DNA of 64,000 bases from Hydractinia symbiolongicarpus (GCF_029227915.1 NC_079884.1:24242001-24306000); one strand, 5' to 3'. Numbered from the stretch's first letter, positions 47,410 to 60,150 are shown. Program-made: numbers and translations. The notes: generated from the sequence alone by a model not told the origin.

Positions 47410-48985
47410 ATTACAAGTAAAGCAATGAATGAAGTATTTTTCTATTAAAAGCTTGAATCAAAAAATCAAATGACACAAATTTTGAGCTTCAACTACAACA
47501 TTAAAAACAGTTTATAAGGACCAATAGTTAAATTAAATCATCATGAAAAACCAAAATCTTATTTATACATTTGAAACAAATTTTGTTTATTGCATTTCAT
47601 CATAGTCTTCTCAGGTATATAATTAGGAAAATTAATAACAGTTTAATACTATAAGAAAAATTTAAAACAGCTATTTCCCTTTCTTGTTTTTGTTTTGAAA
47701 TATTCCTTAATAAAATTGTTTTATGTGAGTGGCAAATCACTTTAATAAATCTTTTTGCATGTATGTGGGGTGTGTGATTGCACTATCTCGTGAACTAGTG
47801 TGCAACACAAGAATTCTTTCACCACAGTATTATGTACTTTCAATGTCACACTTTTGCCAAAGTTGTAACTTTCTAATGGACTATCCATACAAAGTGTTAC
47901 TAACAAAACAGACAGGTTAAAAACATCACGTTGGCAAGTTTTTGCTGATGCAAAAAAATTTAAATAAAAAGGCTGCAGGCAGATTTAATCTCATAAAAGT
48001 AGAAGTAAACTTTACTCATTATTCAACTTTAAAAAGTATATATACACACCACAGGGCTTCACAAATGTCACAATGTGTTCTATGCGTTACATAAATAAAA
48101 AAGTTCCTGCATACAAAGTCGTCGTCATGCACAAAATGTTCACCAAAATTTTAATGCTTTGAGGTTATATAACAAATGACTTTGAGCATCACCATTTTAC
48201 ACAACTTTAACTTAGATTTATTACATAACTTTTATTATTCGCAAAATTAGTGAAGGAAACAAAATGTCTAGGTTCAAGTTCACTATCAGCACCGCATATT
48301 TGACACTTATAATAGCATATCGAAATAGTTGATAAAATAGTTTTATCTTCAGTGACATAGATGAGTGATCTGATATTCTCTTTTGTTTTAAATGAATATA
48401 AAAATGTTACTTTTCTAAAATATTAGAGGACGTGCATCTTTTATTTCATGTATGCTATTAGATTGCCTTATTCACCTTCATCACTATGCATGTAATTTAG
48501 AAAGACTTGCACCATGTGTAAGGCAAAGTATCCATTACTTCATCTGACATGAATCATACAAGGTTTATAGAGTAAAAAAAAAATTAAAAAAATCATTAAC
48601 ATTGGTTTTAGTGACAAAATGAATTTAATTATTTGCCTCTGTAAATTCAGTTCACAACCAGCAATTTTTAAATTGTTGCAAATCTTCTAGATTTGTTGCT
48701 ACTTGTAAACTGAATTAACTGAGAAGGTTTTAATACTAAAAATACATTAATCAAAGTACCTGAACATAATTATAAATGACTTTTATTTACAGTAGCATCG
48801 TCATGTGGCAGTGCTCACTTTCGAATGAGGTAAAATTGGACATTTTACAGTAGAAAAAGTCTTAATTCACAAAAACCTTCAAGCAAATAATACTTCAAAA
48901 TAGAGCAAATACTAAAGATTGTCCAGTAATTAAACAAACTTTAGTCTTGAACCTATAGGAAGGTTTGACTAACAGCACGCTTACC

Positions 48986-50474
48986 CATGATCATTAATGG
49001 CAGCTACAGTACAGTCTGAATGTAACCTTCCGCGTACGCGCAACTCGTGTAAATACTTTCATAATACTTTCATAATAGACTATCGTCTTTTAGAGAAAAT
49101 AATTACACCGCTAGAAATTGAAAAGATCAGGGAAACTTATTGTATAAATAACAATAACCTGCGCGTGACGATGTTGAGAATACTTTCAGCGCGAATATGT
49201 AATCAAAAGCAATTAAAAATAAACTTTACTATACTATGTTAATTTTTATCTTGAAGGAAGATTTAAAATATCTTACATTTTCAGAACAGATTGGCGTCAG
49301 TATTCGTGCCGCCAATCTGAAAAGATTGAGAAAAAACAAGATATGCGTTATTGTCGTAACTCCCTCCTTCATTATGATTATTATAATATATCATTTATAT
49401 TATATAATGATGAAATACGCTTGCTAGCTTGAATGTAATACTGCTGACTATCGCTTAAATAGTCTGCGCTTTATAGGAAAAATAATATAAAAAATACATT
49501 GCAGAATATGTTTGTCGTAACACCCTCCTCCGTTATGATAAAACATATTTTTTGCCTATACTGTATTCCTTAAAAAAATTCTCACATGTGGGACATAGAC
49601 TTTTTATAAGACTGCACAAAAAACATTAAAACAACACTAACATTTTTTATTAAAATAATTTTTCAGTTTTTTTTATAAAAGTGAAAGGAGAATAACTTTC
49701 TGTATAAATTTCCAAATAAAATAATCTTAACCTGCTGTATAACTTTTGAAACAGCAAAGAATAATTCTTGCCGCGTAATTTTCAAAACAGCACAAGAAAA
49801 CTTCTTGCTGCATAGCTACTTATTTTGCTAAACAAGAGAACAAATTATTTTTATTCATTTTTTAAAGGGAGGTGAATTATTAATTTTTTTCGCAACAAAA
49901 ACATTATTACTGATGTGCGTGATGTGAAAATACACAGAAAATATGCGTTGTAACACCCTCCTCCGTTGTAGAACAGTTATTGAAGAATTGAGAATCACAT
50001 GCCTTGACACGCCTATAGTCTCTTCATTGACTGAATTGTGGTAGAACGAGGTGGAAGAGTGTCGGATTAAATGGAAAATTACTTTCCTGCACAAAGACTT
50101 GTATTTTAAAGTTATGCTGCTAAAGTTATTCCTAAATTTTTGTTAAGAAAAAAAGATCGCAATAAAATGTGCAGAAGGATAAACTTTTTAAAAGTCTTTT
50201 CAAGAAAAAACAAGCACATGAAACTTTTTTAACAACAATAGTTTTATGATTGAATTCTTTCGCATAATGTTTTGTTGAAAAAAATAGTGTAGAATAAAAT
50301 GTTAAGAAATACATTTTTTAAAACGGACCAAGTTTAAAAGATATAGAAAAAACATGCAAAAAAAACATTTTTTTTAAAAATAGTTTTTGTGCGATTTATT
50401 TTAATCTTTTGCGTAGTTAACAAATCATTAAATTTCATTACTTGCGCTAATACCTGAGGGGGGTTTATTTCAAA
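48986..50474. other. Gene-poor intergenic space
   Basis: AT-rich. A slightly GC-richer stretch near 49020-49200 could be a promoter region for HMG-CoA synthase. TAACACCCTCCTCCGTT-like sequence recurs near 49360, 49518 and 49951, probably a small dispersed repeat. No coding exon recognised. Confidence 0.35.
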
Positions 50475-50612
50475 CTAGTCGTTAGCCCGTGGAAAAATCC
50501 ACGGGTTCGCCGTCCTTTTTATACCGCATTGCGTGCATCTCGCTACTTGTGCACCTAAGGGTACCATTTTGCGTAACAGACAGACAGACGTATACGGGTA
50601 TTATAATATAGA
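50475..50612 (-). mobile_element. Non-autonomous Helitron-like element, best preserved copy
   Basis: 138 bp on the minus strand. It begins TCTATATTATAATACCCG after an A. The TCTGTC block and the AAGTAGCGAGATGCACGCAA segment follow, then a perfect hairpin CCCGTGGATTTTTCCACGGG, CTAACGACTAG and T. No ORF. Confidence 0.85.
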
Positions 50613-50853
50613 TATGTTTTAACAATGAAACATGCAGTAATGAAAAAAAATAAATACAGTATTGTATTATCGCGAAGCTTTTGTTAAATCACTTGCAACA
50701 TAGCTCTGGCAAAGATCATTAAAGTAATTACGATAAAAAAAAGATTATAGGGCTTTCGACTTGCAGGAAAATTTGTTGTATTAGCTTGTAGGCGAAAGGT
50801 TACATTCGGACTATACTGTACACGTTAATACCATCCATGATTAGTTTAAAAAA

Positions 50854-50980
50854 TCTATATTATAATTCCCATATAGGTCTGTCCGTCTGTCACGCAAAAT
50901 GGTAACCACAGTAGCGAGACAAGAAATGATGTTAATGAAAAACAGCTAAGCCAGTGATTTAACCACGGATAACTGGCTAG
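50854..50980 (+). mobile_element. Non-autonomous Helitron-like element
   Basis: 127 bp. It begins TCTATATTATAATTCCCA after an A, contains GTCTGTCACGCAAAATGG and AGTAGCGAGAC, and ends TAACTGGCTAG before a T. The terminal hairpin is weak (CCAGTGATTTAACCACGG). It lies 240 bp from the copy at 50475-50612, in the opposite orientation. Confidence 0.75.
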
Positions 50981-51950
50981 TATCACATAATCAGTCTTTT
51001 TCAGGAATATTTGAGTAGGTGTGCAAAGATTCACACATGTAAATCAAGTAATGCGTGCCATGTAAAACATGTTACGTGTGTGATACGGGCTCCAGACATT
51101 TTAAATTGTGAACCCCAAACACGTCTACGTATAGCAACTTTCTCAATCTTAACTTCCTTTTCTACATGTCTGAAATAGTATGCATGACTTTACTGTCATT
51201 TTCATAAATTATTTTTTTATTTTTTAGGTCCTCACAAGCAAATAGGCAAAAATATGCTTCGTTTTTAAATTAAAAAAAAAATCGTTATCCACGTGGCTTA
51301 AATTAAACTTCAAAATCCATGCAGAAATTTCAGCTACATTTAAACAAAAGTTATACAGAAAAAAATAATACCGCACGTGGGTTTCGTTTTTAAAATTGTT
51401 TGAATAAAAATAACACTTGCGGCATAAAAAAACCCGATTAAATTCGGACCTGCCATGGTCTCCAATTGTTTTGTCAAATGAAGAAATTATCTACAATTAA
51501 ATCCATGATAAAATGTCTGTTCCATCTGTAAGTGCAGTTTTGCAAACTTGCTTTATCTGTGCTCCGTCTGCGTTCACCTCCGCATTAGTTAAGAACCACA
51601 TGGCTGGAATTCTTGAGTAAGACCTGGTTACCAACGACGAAGGGGCCAGGCAAAAGAGGTTTATGTCTAAGTAGTTCTTTTAACTAAGTCAGGAGTCAGT
51701 GGCTTAGCTAGGATGGTCAGGTTGGCTATGAATAGGCTTGCTCGTGGATTAAAAGGACCAGGACTAATCAATAATTCTGAGATCTAAAAGTGTTTGGCCA
51801 AGTTAGAAATCTATCGGACGTTTTGCCCGATGAAAGTTCGAAACGATCTACAGACATGTCTGACCAAACTGGAAATGCCTGACGAATCTCCAAAATTATT
51901 TTAAGGGCTTCCATCGCACGCTACAAAATGGATTTTATAGGTGGATTTTG

Positions 51951-52016
51951 AAAACTCAATATTTATTTTTCAGGTGTGTGATTACTCACATGCCTGAAAA
52001 ATAAATATTGAGTTTT
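51951..52016. repeat. Perfect 24-bp inverted repeat
   Basis: The left arm 51951-51974 (AAAACTCAATATTTATTTTT then CAGG) is the exact reverse complement of 51993-52016, with an 18-nt spacer that itself can partly pair (TGTGTG/CACATG). Likely a hairpin MITE core. Confidence 0.8.
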
Positions 52017-52769
52017 AGGTGTGTGCCACATGCAACTGCACCAGAATACACATTATAAAGTTCTAAATTAACTTATGCAGATCGATCTATACAAACCAGG
52101 GATATCATGATCCAAAAATTTTTTTTATGTCATTTTTGGCTATTGCGATTGAGGGGTCCGTATACTGGTTCCAACCAAGCTTAGTATATTTTTTATTTTT
52201 TTTATTTTGGATGGCACAAAAAGCTTTGCTTACAATAAATAATAACGATTTGGTACAGTTTAATCTTTAAAGAAAACACTTTAGCTGATCCAGAATAAAC
52301 AGAAAAGATGCGTGGTTAAGAAGCACGTGTCGACAAGAGCGAAAACCTCAATCTCTCTGGTTTGGAGGATTTGATAACTTGACTATGGAAGAGAGGATTG
52401 ACTTGCTGTAAAACATGCTAAACAGCTTGAGAGCCCTACAGGCAAGTTCGGGTTTGAAAAAAAAGACCCTTCCTTCCCCTTCTTTTAGTCCTCTGGATAT
52501 TGCCATTGTTTTCTCACCCGCCTTGTAGTTGGCGGTTAGGGTTAGGGTTATTCAATATGGCCGTAATAAGAGAACACATTTTTCGTTATGCAGCACAATA
52601 AAACAACAAGGAAAGGGATTCTAACACTAAAATATATAGGTATTTTTATAGGCATTTAAACAAGGAATAACATACTTTAAACATTTCGACCACTCACTCA
52701 AATTAACTTGCACAAACTTTTGTGATCACACGTTGATCGCTCCTGCAGATTAATTTACCTGAGCGATTC

Positions 52770-52870
52770 AGCGCTCGCGGGGTACATTTTCCTGACCGGG
52801 TCTGGGAATCAAGCCACGATCTCCCGCACAAAGAGCAAGCTACGGCTCCACAGTTGGGGGATAATTTGGG
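52770..52870 (-). mobile_element. Possible tRNA-derived SINE head
   Basis: On the minus strand, GTAGCTTGC and GGCTTGATTCCC are spaced like the A and B boxes of a tRNA gene within an unusually GC-rich 100-bp patch. The cloverleaf is poor and no second copy is seen in this window, so this is weakly supported. Confidence 0.3.
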
Positions 52871-53220
52871 TGAGTGGGAGTTATCAGATAAAAAGTGCAT
52901 TTTTTTTCAAAAAGTTACGCAAACTTTCTTATATGTAAGGGCGTTTTCAGCGAGTCAGTAACCCCTTCTGTACGTCCCTCATGGGATCTCCAGATTATAG
53001 GTTGAGCCTCTTTTGTTGGGTTTGATGACCCTCACCCCGCTGAAGGTTTAAACACCGTAGAACTGCCTTTGTGATCCCTCCTCGGAACAATTAACAGAGC
53101 ATATCCGTCGAAATTACTGCAGCTAGATAAGATAACACATAAAAATATAAAAATTGTAAATTATCACTAGACTAGCACTATTTGACTTCAGCAATAACTG
53201 TAGGGAACAAAGAAGGGTAT

Positions 53221-53293
53221 TTAATACTTTTCTACTAATTTATATCCAAGATTATAGCCACCATCTACAAAGAACACGTATCCAGTAGTTATA
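53221..53293 (-). pseudogene. Orphan C-terminal exon of a short-chain dehydrogenase/reductase
   Basis: After an acceptor-like TTTTAAAAG, 24 codons read ITTGYVFFVDGGYNLGYKLV, a few more residues and a stop. TG-x4-VDGG-x-N is the conserved C-terminal signature of SDR-family enzymes, seen in 3-oxoacyl- and enoyl-reductase-like members. I found no other SDR exon (cofactor Gly motif, YxxxK) on this strand up to about 57 kb. It may be the last exon of a gene with very long introns or a relic. Function cannot be assigned beyond the superfamily. Confidence 0.4.
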
Positions 53294-54029
53294 CTTTTAA
53301 AATCACAAGGAAGAATGACCAGCCGATGGACTTTGACTTTTTCGCGCAGTAAACATGACACATGCTACGTCAGCCGAAATTTTAGGAAGCTCCCTGGCTT
53401 GGCAACTGTAATTACGCGGGCGCTTCTTTTTTTCGCTTGCGGGGCAAACACAAACAAAGACAATTTTTTGACTTTCAATATTATATATTTACCCCTTTTT
53501 CCAAGCAAACACATTTTACCTTATTTACTTCCTATGATTTTAATAAATATGCATTTAAAAAACGATTCTCAAATGATTTTTATCAGTATAACGCCACTAA
53601 AAATGTTTGCGTGATGAGATAGTGACCTGCGTAAACAATACACATGATTTCTATTACACAACTACATTTAATGCAATGAAATAATTGTTTTTATTTGAAT
53701 TTAAAGTCTTAATCCTTATAAATCACATGTTTTTATTAACATTATTGCGTGACACTTTGCAACCTTTCCCCCTGGTATTTTTGCCTTCAAAATCGGAGTG
53801 CGCATATTGTTTTTCGTAAGACCTGTCAAACACAGCGCCTGTGGGGAGAAAACGAAACTCTGCATGTAAAGTTAGAAATTCTTTACAGAAAAAATAGTTG
53901 CGTCTTCAGGACAGGCTAAAACATTTCTCTTGGCGTTTAATAGAATCTGGCCTTGAAATATGGTAAAATGAACGACTTTTCACCTATAATAATAATACGA
54001 TAAAAATCTGTAACGACCAAAATGGGTTA

Positions 54030-54095
54030 ACCTCGTCCCCAGGGCTTGTTAGGCTTTTTATATTTCGACAGCCTAACAAGCCCTGGGGACGGGGT
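54030..54095. mobile_element. Palindromic MITE of the CCTCGTCCCCAGGG family, near-perfect hairpin
   Basis: 66 bp. Arms of about 25 bp (CCTCGTCCCCAGGGCTTGTT then AGGCT, and their inverse with one G/A difference) enclose a short AT loop. The flanks CAAAATGGGT (54018-54027 and 54098-54107) are an exact 10-bp direct repeat. Confidence 0.8.
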
Positions 54096-54459
54096 TGCAA
54101 AATGGGTAATATTTTTATAATTGATTTTTAACAACTTCTATAAAACATCGGCTATAAAACTTAAATTTCTTCTAAATAAATAAATTCCTATATTTTCATT
54201 GTTCGTTAAACGCACGTGATACACTTTTTTGATTAGCTTTTCAAGCTTCACACCACAATAGACGCAACGGGTAAACAAACTTCTGAGAAAATCTCCTTTT
54301 ATATTAATGGTCACTGCTGATGTTAACAAATTTAAATGATCCATCATTTGAATTAATCGGATTTATGTTTAAAATTAAAAAGATGTTTAACAAGACGAGT
54401 AGGAACAAATTTGACCAAAAATAAGAGCTGCTTTTTTTGACGGAAATTGATTCAGCGAA

Positions 54460-54622
54460 TGACACTGTTAACATGATAAAGCTTATGCTTGTAATCGTAA
54501 AGATTGCAGGATCAAGTTTCAGCTCCAGGACGTTTTAAATGTAGCGTTATCAGCGCCCATTTTAGTCGTCTACTGGCCGCTGATCGGTTTGTGTGGCTGG
54601 CAAGCAAGTTAGAGAAATGTTA
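54460..54622 (+). mobile_element. Diverged copy of the tRNA-derived SINE
   Basis: It shares CTTGTAATC, TTTTAAATGTAG, CGTTATCAGC, GGCAAGCAAGTTAGAG and AATGTTATACG with the copy at 11180-11340. The tRNA head is strongly decayed. Confidence 0.65.
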
Positions 54623-55429
54623 TACGAATGTCTAACGAAATAAATTGGCTTTTATCAAATCGAAGGTGGAATAAAAGCCAACCTCTTTGGATAGAATCGA
54701 TAATTTTCTGCTCTAAAATGACTCTCTTTTTTACCCTCCTTCCTTTGTAACGTAACGTCAAAACACGTGATTTTAAAATTGAAAAAAAAAGAAAAAATAA
54801 ATAAATAAATCATTTAATGTGCTGCTCAATGTGCAAAAAAATGCATTGCTACACAGTTCTTTTTTCTACTTTGAGATAAGGTCAGCATGAACGAAAAAGA
54901 TAATAATAGATTAAAACCTTGTCAGCACTCACACCAATAAATGACAAAGACGCTCTAGGGACTAGATTGTAGGGGTTTTACTCCAAAATCCCTCGAACCA
55001 GCGGGAACAGCGGATATTGGAGAAAGTGGGCGCTCATTCCCCGACACCAAAGACCTCTTTTAAATAGACTCGTGGTTTTAATCTCAAGGAGCTCTGGGGA
55101 CGAGAATGGCGGGCGCTTACATTTTGTACCGGCACCCGGGAATAGTAAACAACAACTATTTTTGTTCTTTCTCGTGCATCATTTCATCTTGCTTTTATCC
55201 AAATGCCTTTAGATTCCTGTTTACAACTTTATTAAAAGTAGGTAACCGATTGATTTTTCCTTAACACTGAGACAGTAGAAGTATGTGATACAGCGATTCG
55301 CAGTTTTAAATGATTCAATAATTGCACACTAGCTTTTTTCCTTCCATCACTGGTCGTGTCTGCTCAAGATGTTGCCCAAATCAGTTTTAATTCAACAATT
55401 CACAGATAAATAAACTAGCCATAGCTATC

Positions 55430-56136
55430 TATCATTCTCAGCTTAACGTCCGTTTTCCATGCCAGCATGGGTCGGACGGGGTATATTAATGACCCTCTTC
55501 CAATCTGATCTAAACTGTGTTAGATCTAAACTCAACTTCCTCTGTATCAAGTCTGTCCTTATAACCTCCTGCCAAGTCTTTCTCGGTCTGCCTCTGGGCT
55601 TTGCCCCAGGAACTATCACGTCTCTACACTTTCTTACCCAATTATCCTCCTCCATTCTTTCCAAGTGCCCCAGCCAATTCAATCTTCTTATCTGGATAAC
55701 ATCTTTAATTCTACGGAGACTTAGCCTGCTTCTTAGCTCATCTGAACTCTTTCTGTCTCTCAGACTGGCCTTACACATCCACCTAACCATTCTCATATCA
55801 TTCCTTTTTAAACGGTCAAGATCTTCCTGCTTCACTGCCCATGTCTCACTACCGTACAACATAACACTTCTTACACAGGCCTCATACAACTTACCTTTCG
55901 CCTCAATTGACAGGACTCTGCTAGTCAACAAAGGAAGTAACTCTCTGAACTTTTTCCAAGCAGAACCTATCCTGCAAGTAACACTTCTTCCAACACCCCC
56001 TTCACTGCCCAACATGTCACCTAAGTAACAGAAGTTCTCAACTATCTGTAACGAGCCACTGTTGTACATCATTAAAGCTGGAAATACTTCATTCTCTATA
56101 ATCTCACCTTTGCAACGCTTGCATACAAACTGAATG
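55430..56136 (-). mobile_element. 5'-truncated LINE: C-terminal region of a non-LTR reverse transcriptase
   Basis: The minus-strand frame is open for over 200 codons to the stop at 55443. It carries the post-catalytic signature of LINE polymerases: FCYLGDML, a long helical region, YGSETWAVK, LRWxCK-like residues, RRLNWLGHLERM and KPRGRPRKTW. Upstream, VCKRCKG hints at a zinc-knuckle pair. The catalytic FADD-type box and endonuclease are missing, so the copy cannot move itself. The frame is intact over the part retained, so the insertion is fairly recent. A related fragment lies at 2374-2715. Confidence 0.85.
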
Positions 56137-59100
56137 GGTAGCGTCTAGTTGTACTGCAACGGCTAACTATGTTATGTTATTGGTTAATTTATCAGTTCAG
56201 CTTGACTGTTCAGTGCAATAAACAACAATATTTTTTCATGCTTCAACAAATATTTTTTATATACATGATAGTAGCCCCACAAAGGTTCCTTTAGAAGTTA
56301 TTTTACTCACCCAAAACTCCTGTACTTTTTATGGTGTATGTGGCTTATCAGCACCCTCGTTGATAAAATTACGCAAGCAGGATAAAAGTTCTTTGTTGCT
56401 GGTGATTTCTGAAAAATGAACTGTAATAAAAGCGCTATTTTGTGCAGTTCTAGCTGGATATAGCTGTAGTACAAGTAAGAGTAGTTTTACGACTATTACC
56501 TAATAAAATGCAAGAATTTAAAAATAGGTATTTAGCTCCCTAGCTACATCAGTAAAGCTACTATGACAAGCCAGACCATCGGGAAGAGAAGACCAACAAA
56601 ATGTAAGCAGTTTTAGTCATGACCATACACGGACTGTTCTGTTCTTGATTGACTTTAAATTGTGATGCATTTATAAATTGCAGCCTTTTCGTATAAGATA
56701 TAAGTAATCCTTCTACGTACTTACTGTTAACAAGGTTGGCAACAACGTGAACAAACAAAAACAAATCACGTGATAAATTCACGTGGGCTGCAGCGACATT
56801 TAAGCACATTAAAAGAGACAATATTACAAAGCTTTAAATTAACATAACAAAAGAATCTCAATTAACGTTTTTATGGCAGTCAAATCTTCAGAGACAACAA
56901 GGAAACCGAGACAAGATAAGTTTTGCTCGATCAGTTTTTTTTTGTCTCGATGGTACCAAACACACAGGTCGTGTTATATCAAACCGAGGTTGGATGACCG
57001 AGCCGAAGTCCCCCGCGGAGTTGACAGTAAGAAATAAACTTCTCCAGACACAAAACAAACACTATATACCTGCAGTCCACTAAATGTGTGCCCCTTCGGC
57101 GAGCCGCAATAAATTAATTTGAAATAGAGTAACAGGTGATGGTGCTGTTGTTGTTGTAAATTGCGATAGTGGTGTTATTCGAGGGGAAAAAATTGTGTGA
57201 TATTTGCTGAGCAGGGAAGAATATAGTGTTATGCGATGTTTACAACACATAATCATCAATAAAAAACATCCAAAGAAAAGCTGCATGTCTCTTAAAATAG
57301 CCTCTTCTTTTAAACACTTTTTGCATACATAGCTAGCTAGCTACCTACCTAGGACACAGGATAGTTCAAACACCAAATTGCTCCACTTCAATTGAAAATT
57401 AAAGATGGTATCCTAAACCTGAAATTGTGTAGTAGCCACTCAAGTACAACTTTTATTAACATGATATCGTAATTACGGGATACTGCAAGTACACAGGATA
57501 ATTATAAAAATATTATTCTGTAGAGGACACACTTATCTTGCAGGTCTTTGATTATTTTTGCTGTGAAAATATTTAGGCCATACTTGATAATTTAAGAACT
57601 GCACGTGGAGTGTCAGAGACAAGATGATTATCAATTATCCAACAGTTTTGAAAGTATTGATACATTAAAAAATCACAAAAATCCAAAAAAATTGCTTTAA
57701 CACTTCGAATTTGACTTCAATTATGTGCTTTTTCTGACTGGCTGTTCAGATTTGAAAATTCATTTTTGCAGCTGGAAGTAGTATAATGATTTGTAGCCAC
57801 TGTAAACAAGTCTGAACAAACTTATCATGGTTTGAAGACAAGATAAAGTTTCCATATGCCATAGAGAATACCATAATTAAAGGATTTTTTTGTATCCTGT
57901 TATTCTCATTATTCTCAATGGACGTTAAGCACCTTGAGTAAGGGAAGCATGCAAAAAGTACTTAAAATAAACATCTAGAGATTTATTGTCTAACTTGGCA
58001 TCTTTTGAATGGGGTTTAATGGAGTTCAATGTTCTGTATTCCCCATTGCATTAAAAAAATTGTATATATCCTGATTTCAAAATTATGTATGTCACATAAA
58101 AACACATTGACATTTTTTTAGGAATTCCACACAGACAAGCATACACACGAGTAGTGCAAAGTATTATTCTCACTGTAAGTATTACGTTAAATTATCAACT
58201 GCTTTTAGTTTTAAGGGGATTCCTGCCTCAAAAATGATTTTTTATATGTTGTGGAGAATAAAAGGTTGTTTATATATATGAAGTTTTTTGGATTTTTTAA
58301 AAATCTTTGATCTTATGACATCATCAATTCACTCACAAGTTTCCATACACTTTGTGAGTGCCGGTAGAACAAACATTTTTTTTAATGTAAATTAAATCAC
58401 AGAAAGTTGAAAGGCAGCGGATAATGATCTTTACATTTCAGAGCTAACAATGCTAATGATGGATCATGAAATTCATTCTGTTACTATTAAAAAAATTTTT
58501 ATCTTCACTTTATTTCATGTAAGCCATTTTAATGTTTAATTTTCCAAAAGATGACTATAAAAAGATTATTGCACTACTAAACGAATCATTAGATATTGCT
58601 GTATTCCTGTAACAATATTTATAATTATTAGTGCCAGGGCTTGAAATCCGACCCTATTTCGAGTCTGTGGCGTTTACAAAGACTCATATAAAAAGTAATG
58701 CAAGTTTTTTTTTATTGTTTTTCTTTTACTTTTGCTCAAAACAAATGACATAATTTAAAATTTAATTTGAACAATGTTTATAAAAAACCCCGGATACTTA
58801 CTACCTTACCTTACGGTTTTTTTTTCTCAATTCGATTTCTACATCTCTCTATAACACAATCGTTCCTTTTTTTGTTAAATGGTAATCTTATAATGGTAAT
58901 CTTTACAGGGATAATTGGGTCCAAAGGTTTTTTAGATGAACAAGCCTGTTTGTTTCGAAATTAGTTCCATTTTGGTGCATTAACTAAGCTATTTTATGTT
59001 AAATTACTGTTATTGACGTTGTGAAACTTGGTAATAAAGAGCTTATTTGCTCTGATTGTTTGTAATAAAATGGCAGGAGCAAGTAGAAGGCATTGAGACT

Positions 59101-59989
59101 TATCACCAAGCACCTTAAAAATAAAATGAACACATCCACATTTACCAGTTACAAATGGAGGAACGGACACACGCGGTGATTGTATTCTTATATAAGGTTA
59201 TATAAAAATGTAGAAATACATTTTACTTAAGCTGTTTAGCTTGCCATCAAATTGTACTAATAATTACATAACCCCAAAAAATTTATGCTGAACATAGTAA
59301 ATGAACTTTTACTCATTGAAATCACTTTTGTAAACAGTGTGGTGATTTCTTTACCATAAAATGGTTACCACCTGTTAAAACAAAAAATTCTACATCTGCA
59401 ATTTTAAGTCTAATTTCAAATAAAATGTGACCACACAAGAAAATTACAGCTGATTTAAAAGTGTGGGGTTAATAATTTGTTGAAATGAAATTAAAGATTT
59501 CACCTGGACATTCTCAATGTTCATAAAATTTTAAAGATTTTATTTACATTGCAACAGGCTAGACTTGTTACTTCTGTTTTTATTTCTGTTTTTTGTTTTG
59601 ATAATCACGTTAAATAAAACAATATACATATACTACATAATAAAAGAAAATGTAAATAATTTAACAATTATTTTTGGTAAAATAATATAATATATAGTAA
59701 ATAAATGTTTTTTTTGATTTTGTGAAAAATGTTACGTTTTCTCATCTTATTTAAGTTGATGTAGGATTTTAGTTACTTGTTAAAGTATATCTTATGCAAA
59801 ATTTGTTTAGACCTATAAAAAGTAGAAAAGGGTTAGGAGTCATCTACAAATTTTGTATGACATTTTATACGAATATATACAAATTTATTTACATCATATA
59901 TAATTCATATAACAATTGAATACTATTTATTTACCAATTTATGTTTTTTATAAATCTTGTATAAATTTTACACAACCTAAATATGCATA
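56137..59989. other. Gene-poor intergenic space
   Basis: No recognisable gene. Two stretches look exon-like but gave no family match: plus strand 58122-58172, with good splice borders but only 51 bp, and minus strand 56821-56728, ending in GTAAGT. I could not chain either to a protein. Confidence 0.35.
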
Positions 59990-60150
59990 TTTTTTATGAA
60001 ATTTTATGAAATTACGTTCTACGAATTATAAATTAATTTTTGTCAATATAAATTGTTGTACAAATAAATCACATTTTTTATGAAATTTTATGAAATTACA
60101 TTTTACGAATTATAAATTAATTTTTGTCAATATAAATTGTCTTACAAATT
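59990..60150. repeat. Two-copy direct repeat, period 84 bp
   Basis: Copies start at 59990 and 60074 with TTTTTTATGAAATTTTATGA and remain nearly identical through TTTTTGTCAATATAAATTGT. The few differences indicate a recent tandem duplication. It lies downstream of the fucosyltransferase gene. Confidence 0.85.

Larger units (their letters stand above)
45743..48984 (-). other. Possible 5' UTR intron of HMG-CoA synthase
   Basis: An acceptor-like ATTTCCAG lies just before 45742, and a strong donor (ATGG|GTAAGC) occurs at 48985 on the same strand, followed upstream by a more GC-rich stretch. Splicing these would give a non-coding first exon and an upstream ATG followed by a stop within seven codons. 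The pairing is a guess; no transcript evidence. Confidence 0.3.

Noticed and set aside
52320-52450. Short reading containing LWFGGFDNLTMEERIDLL
   Set aside because: It resembles a transposon-protein fragment but is too short, with immediate stops, to assign.
52532-52548. GGTTAGGGTTAGGGTTA, telomere-like
   Set aside because: Only about two and a half units; too short to call an interstitial telomeric array.
55459-56028. 189-codon plus-strand open frame
   Set aside because: It is the antisense shadow of the LINE reverse-transcriptase frame, which has clear family motifs on the minus strand.
56728-56821. Possible first exon (minus strand) ending in GTAAGT, with a candidate last exon near 56335-56420
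   Set aside because: The two cannot be joined with confidence and the residues match no family I recognise.
58122-58172. 51-bp plus-strand stretch with good acceptor and donor
   Set aside because: Too short to identify and no compatible flanking exon found.
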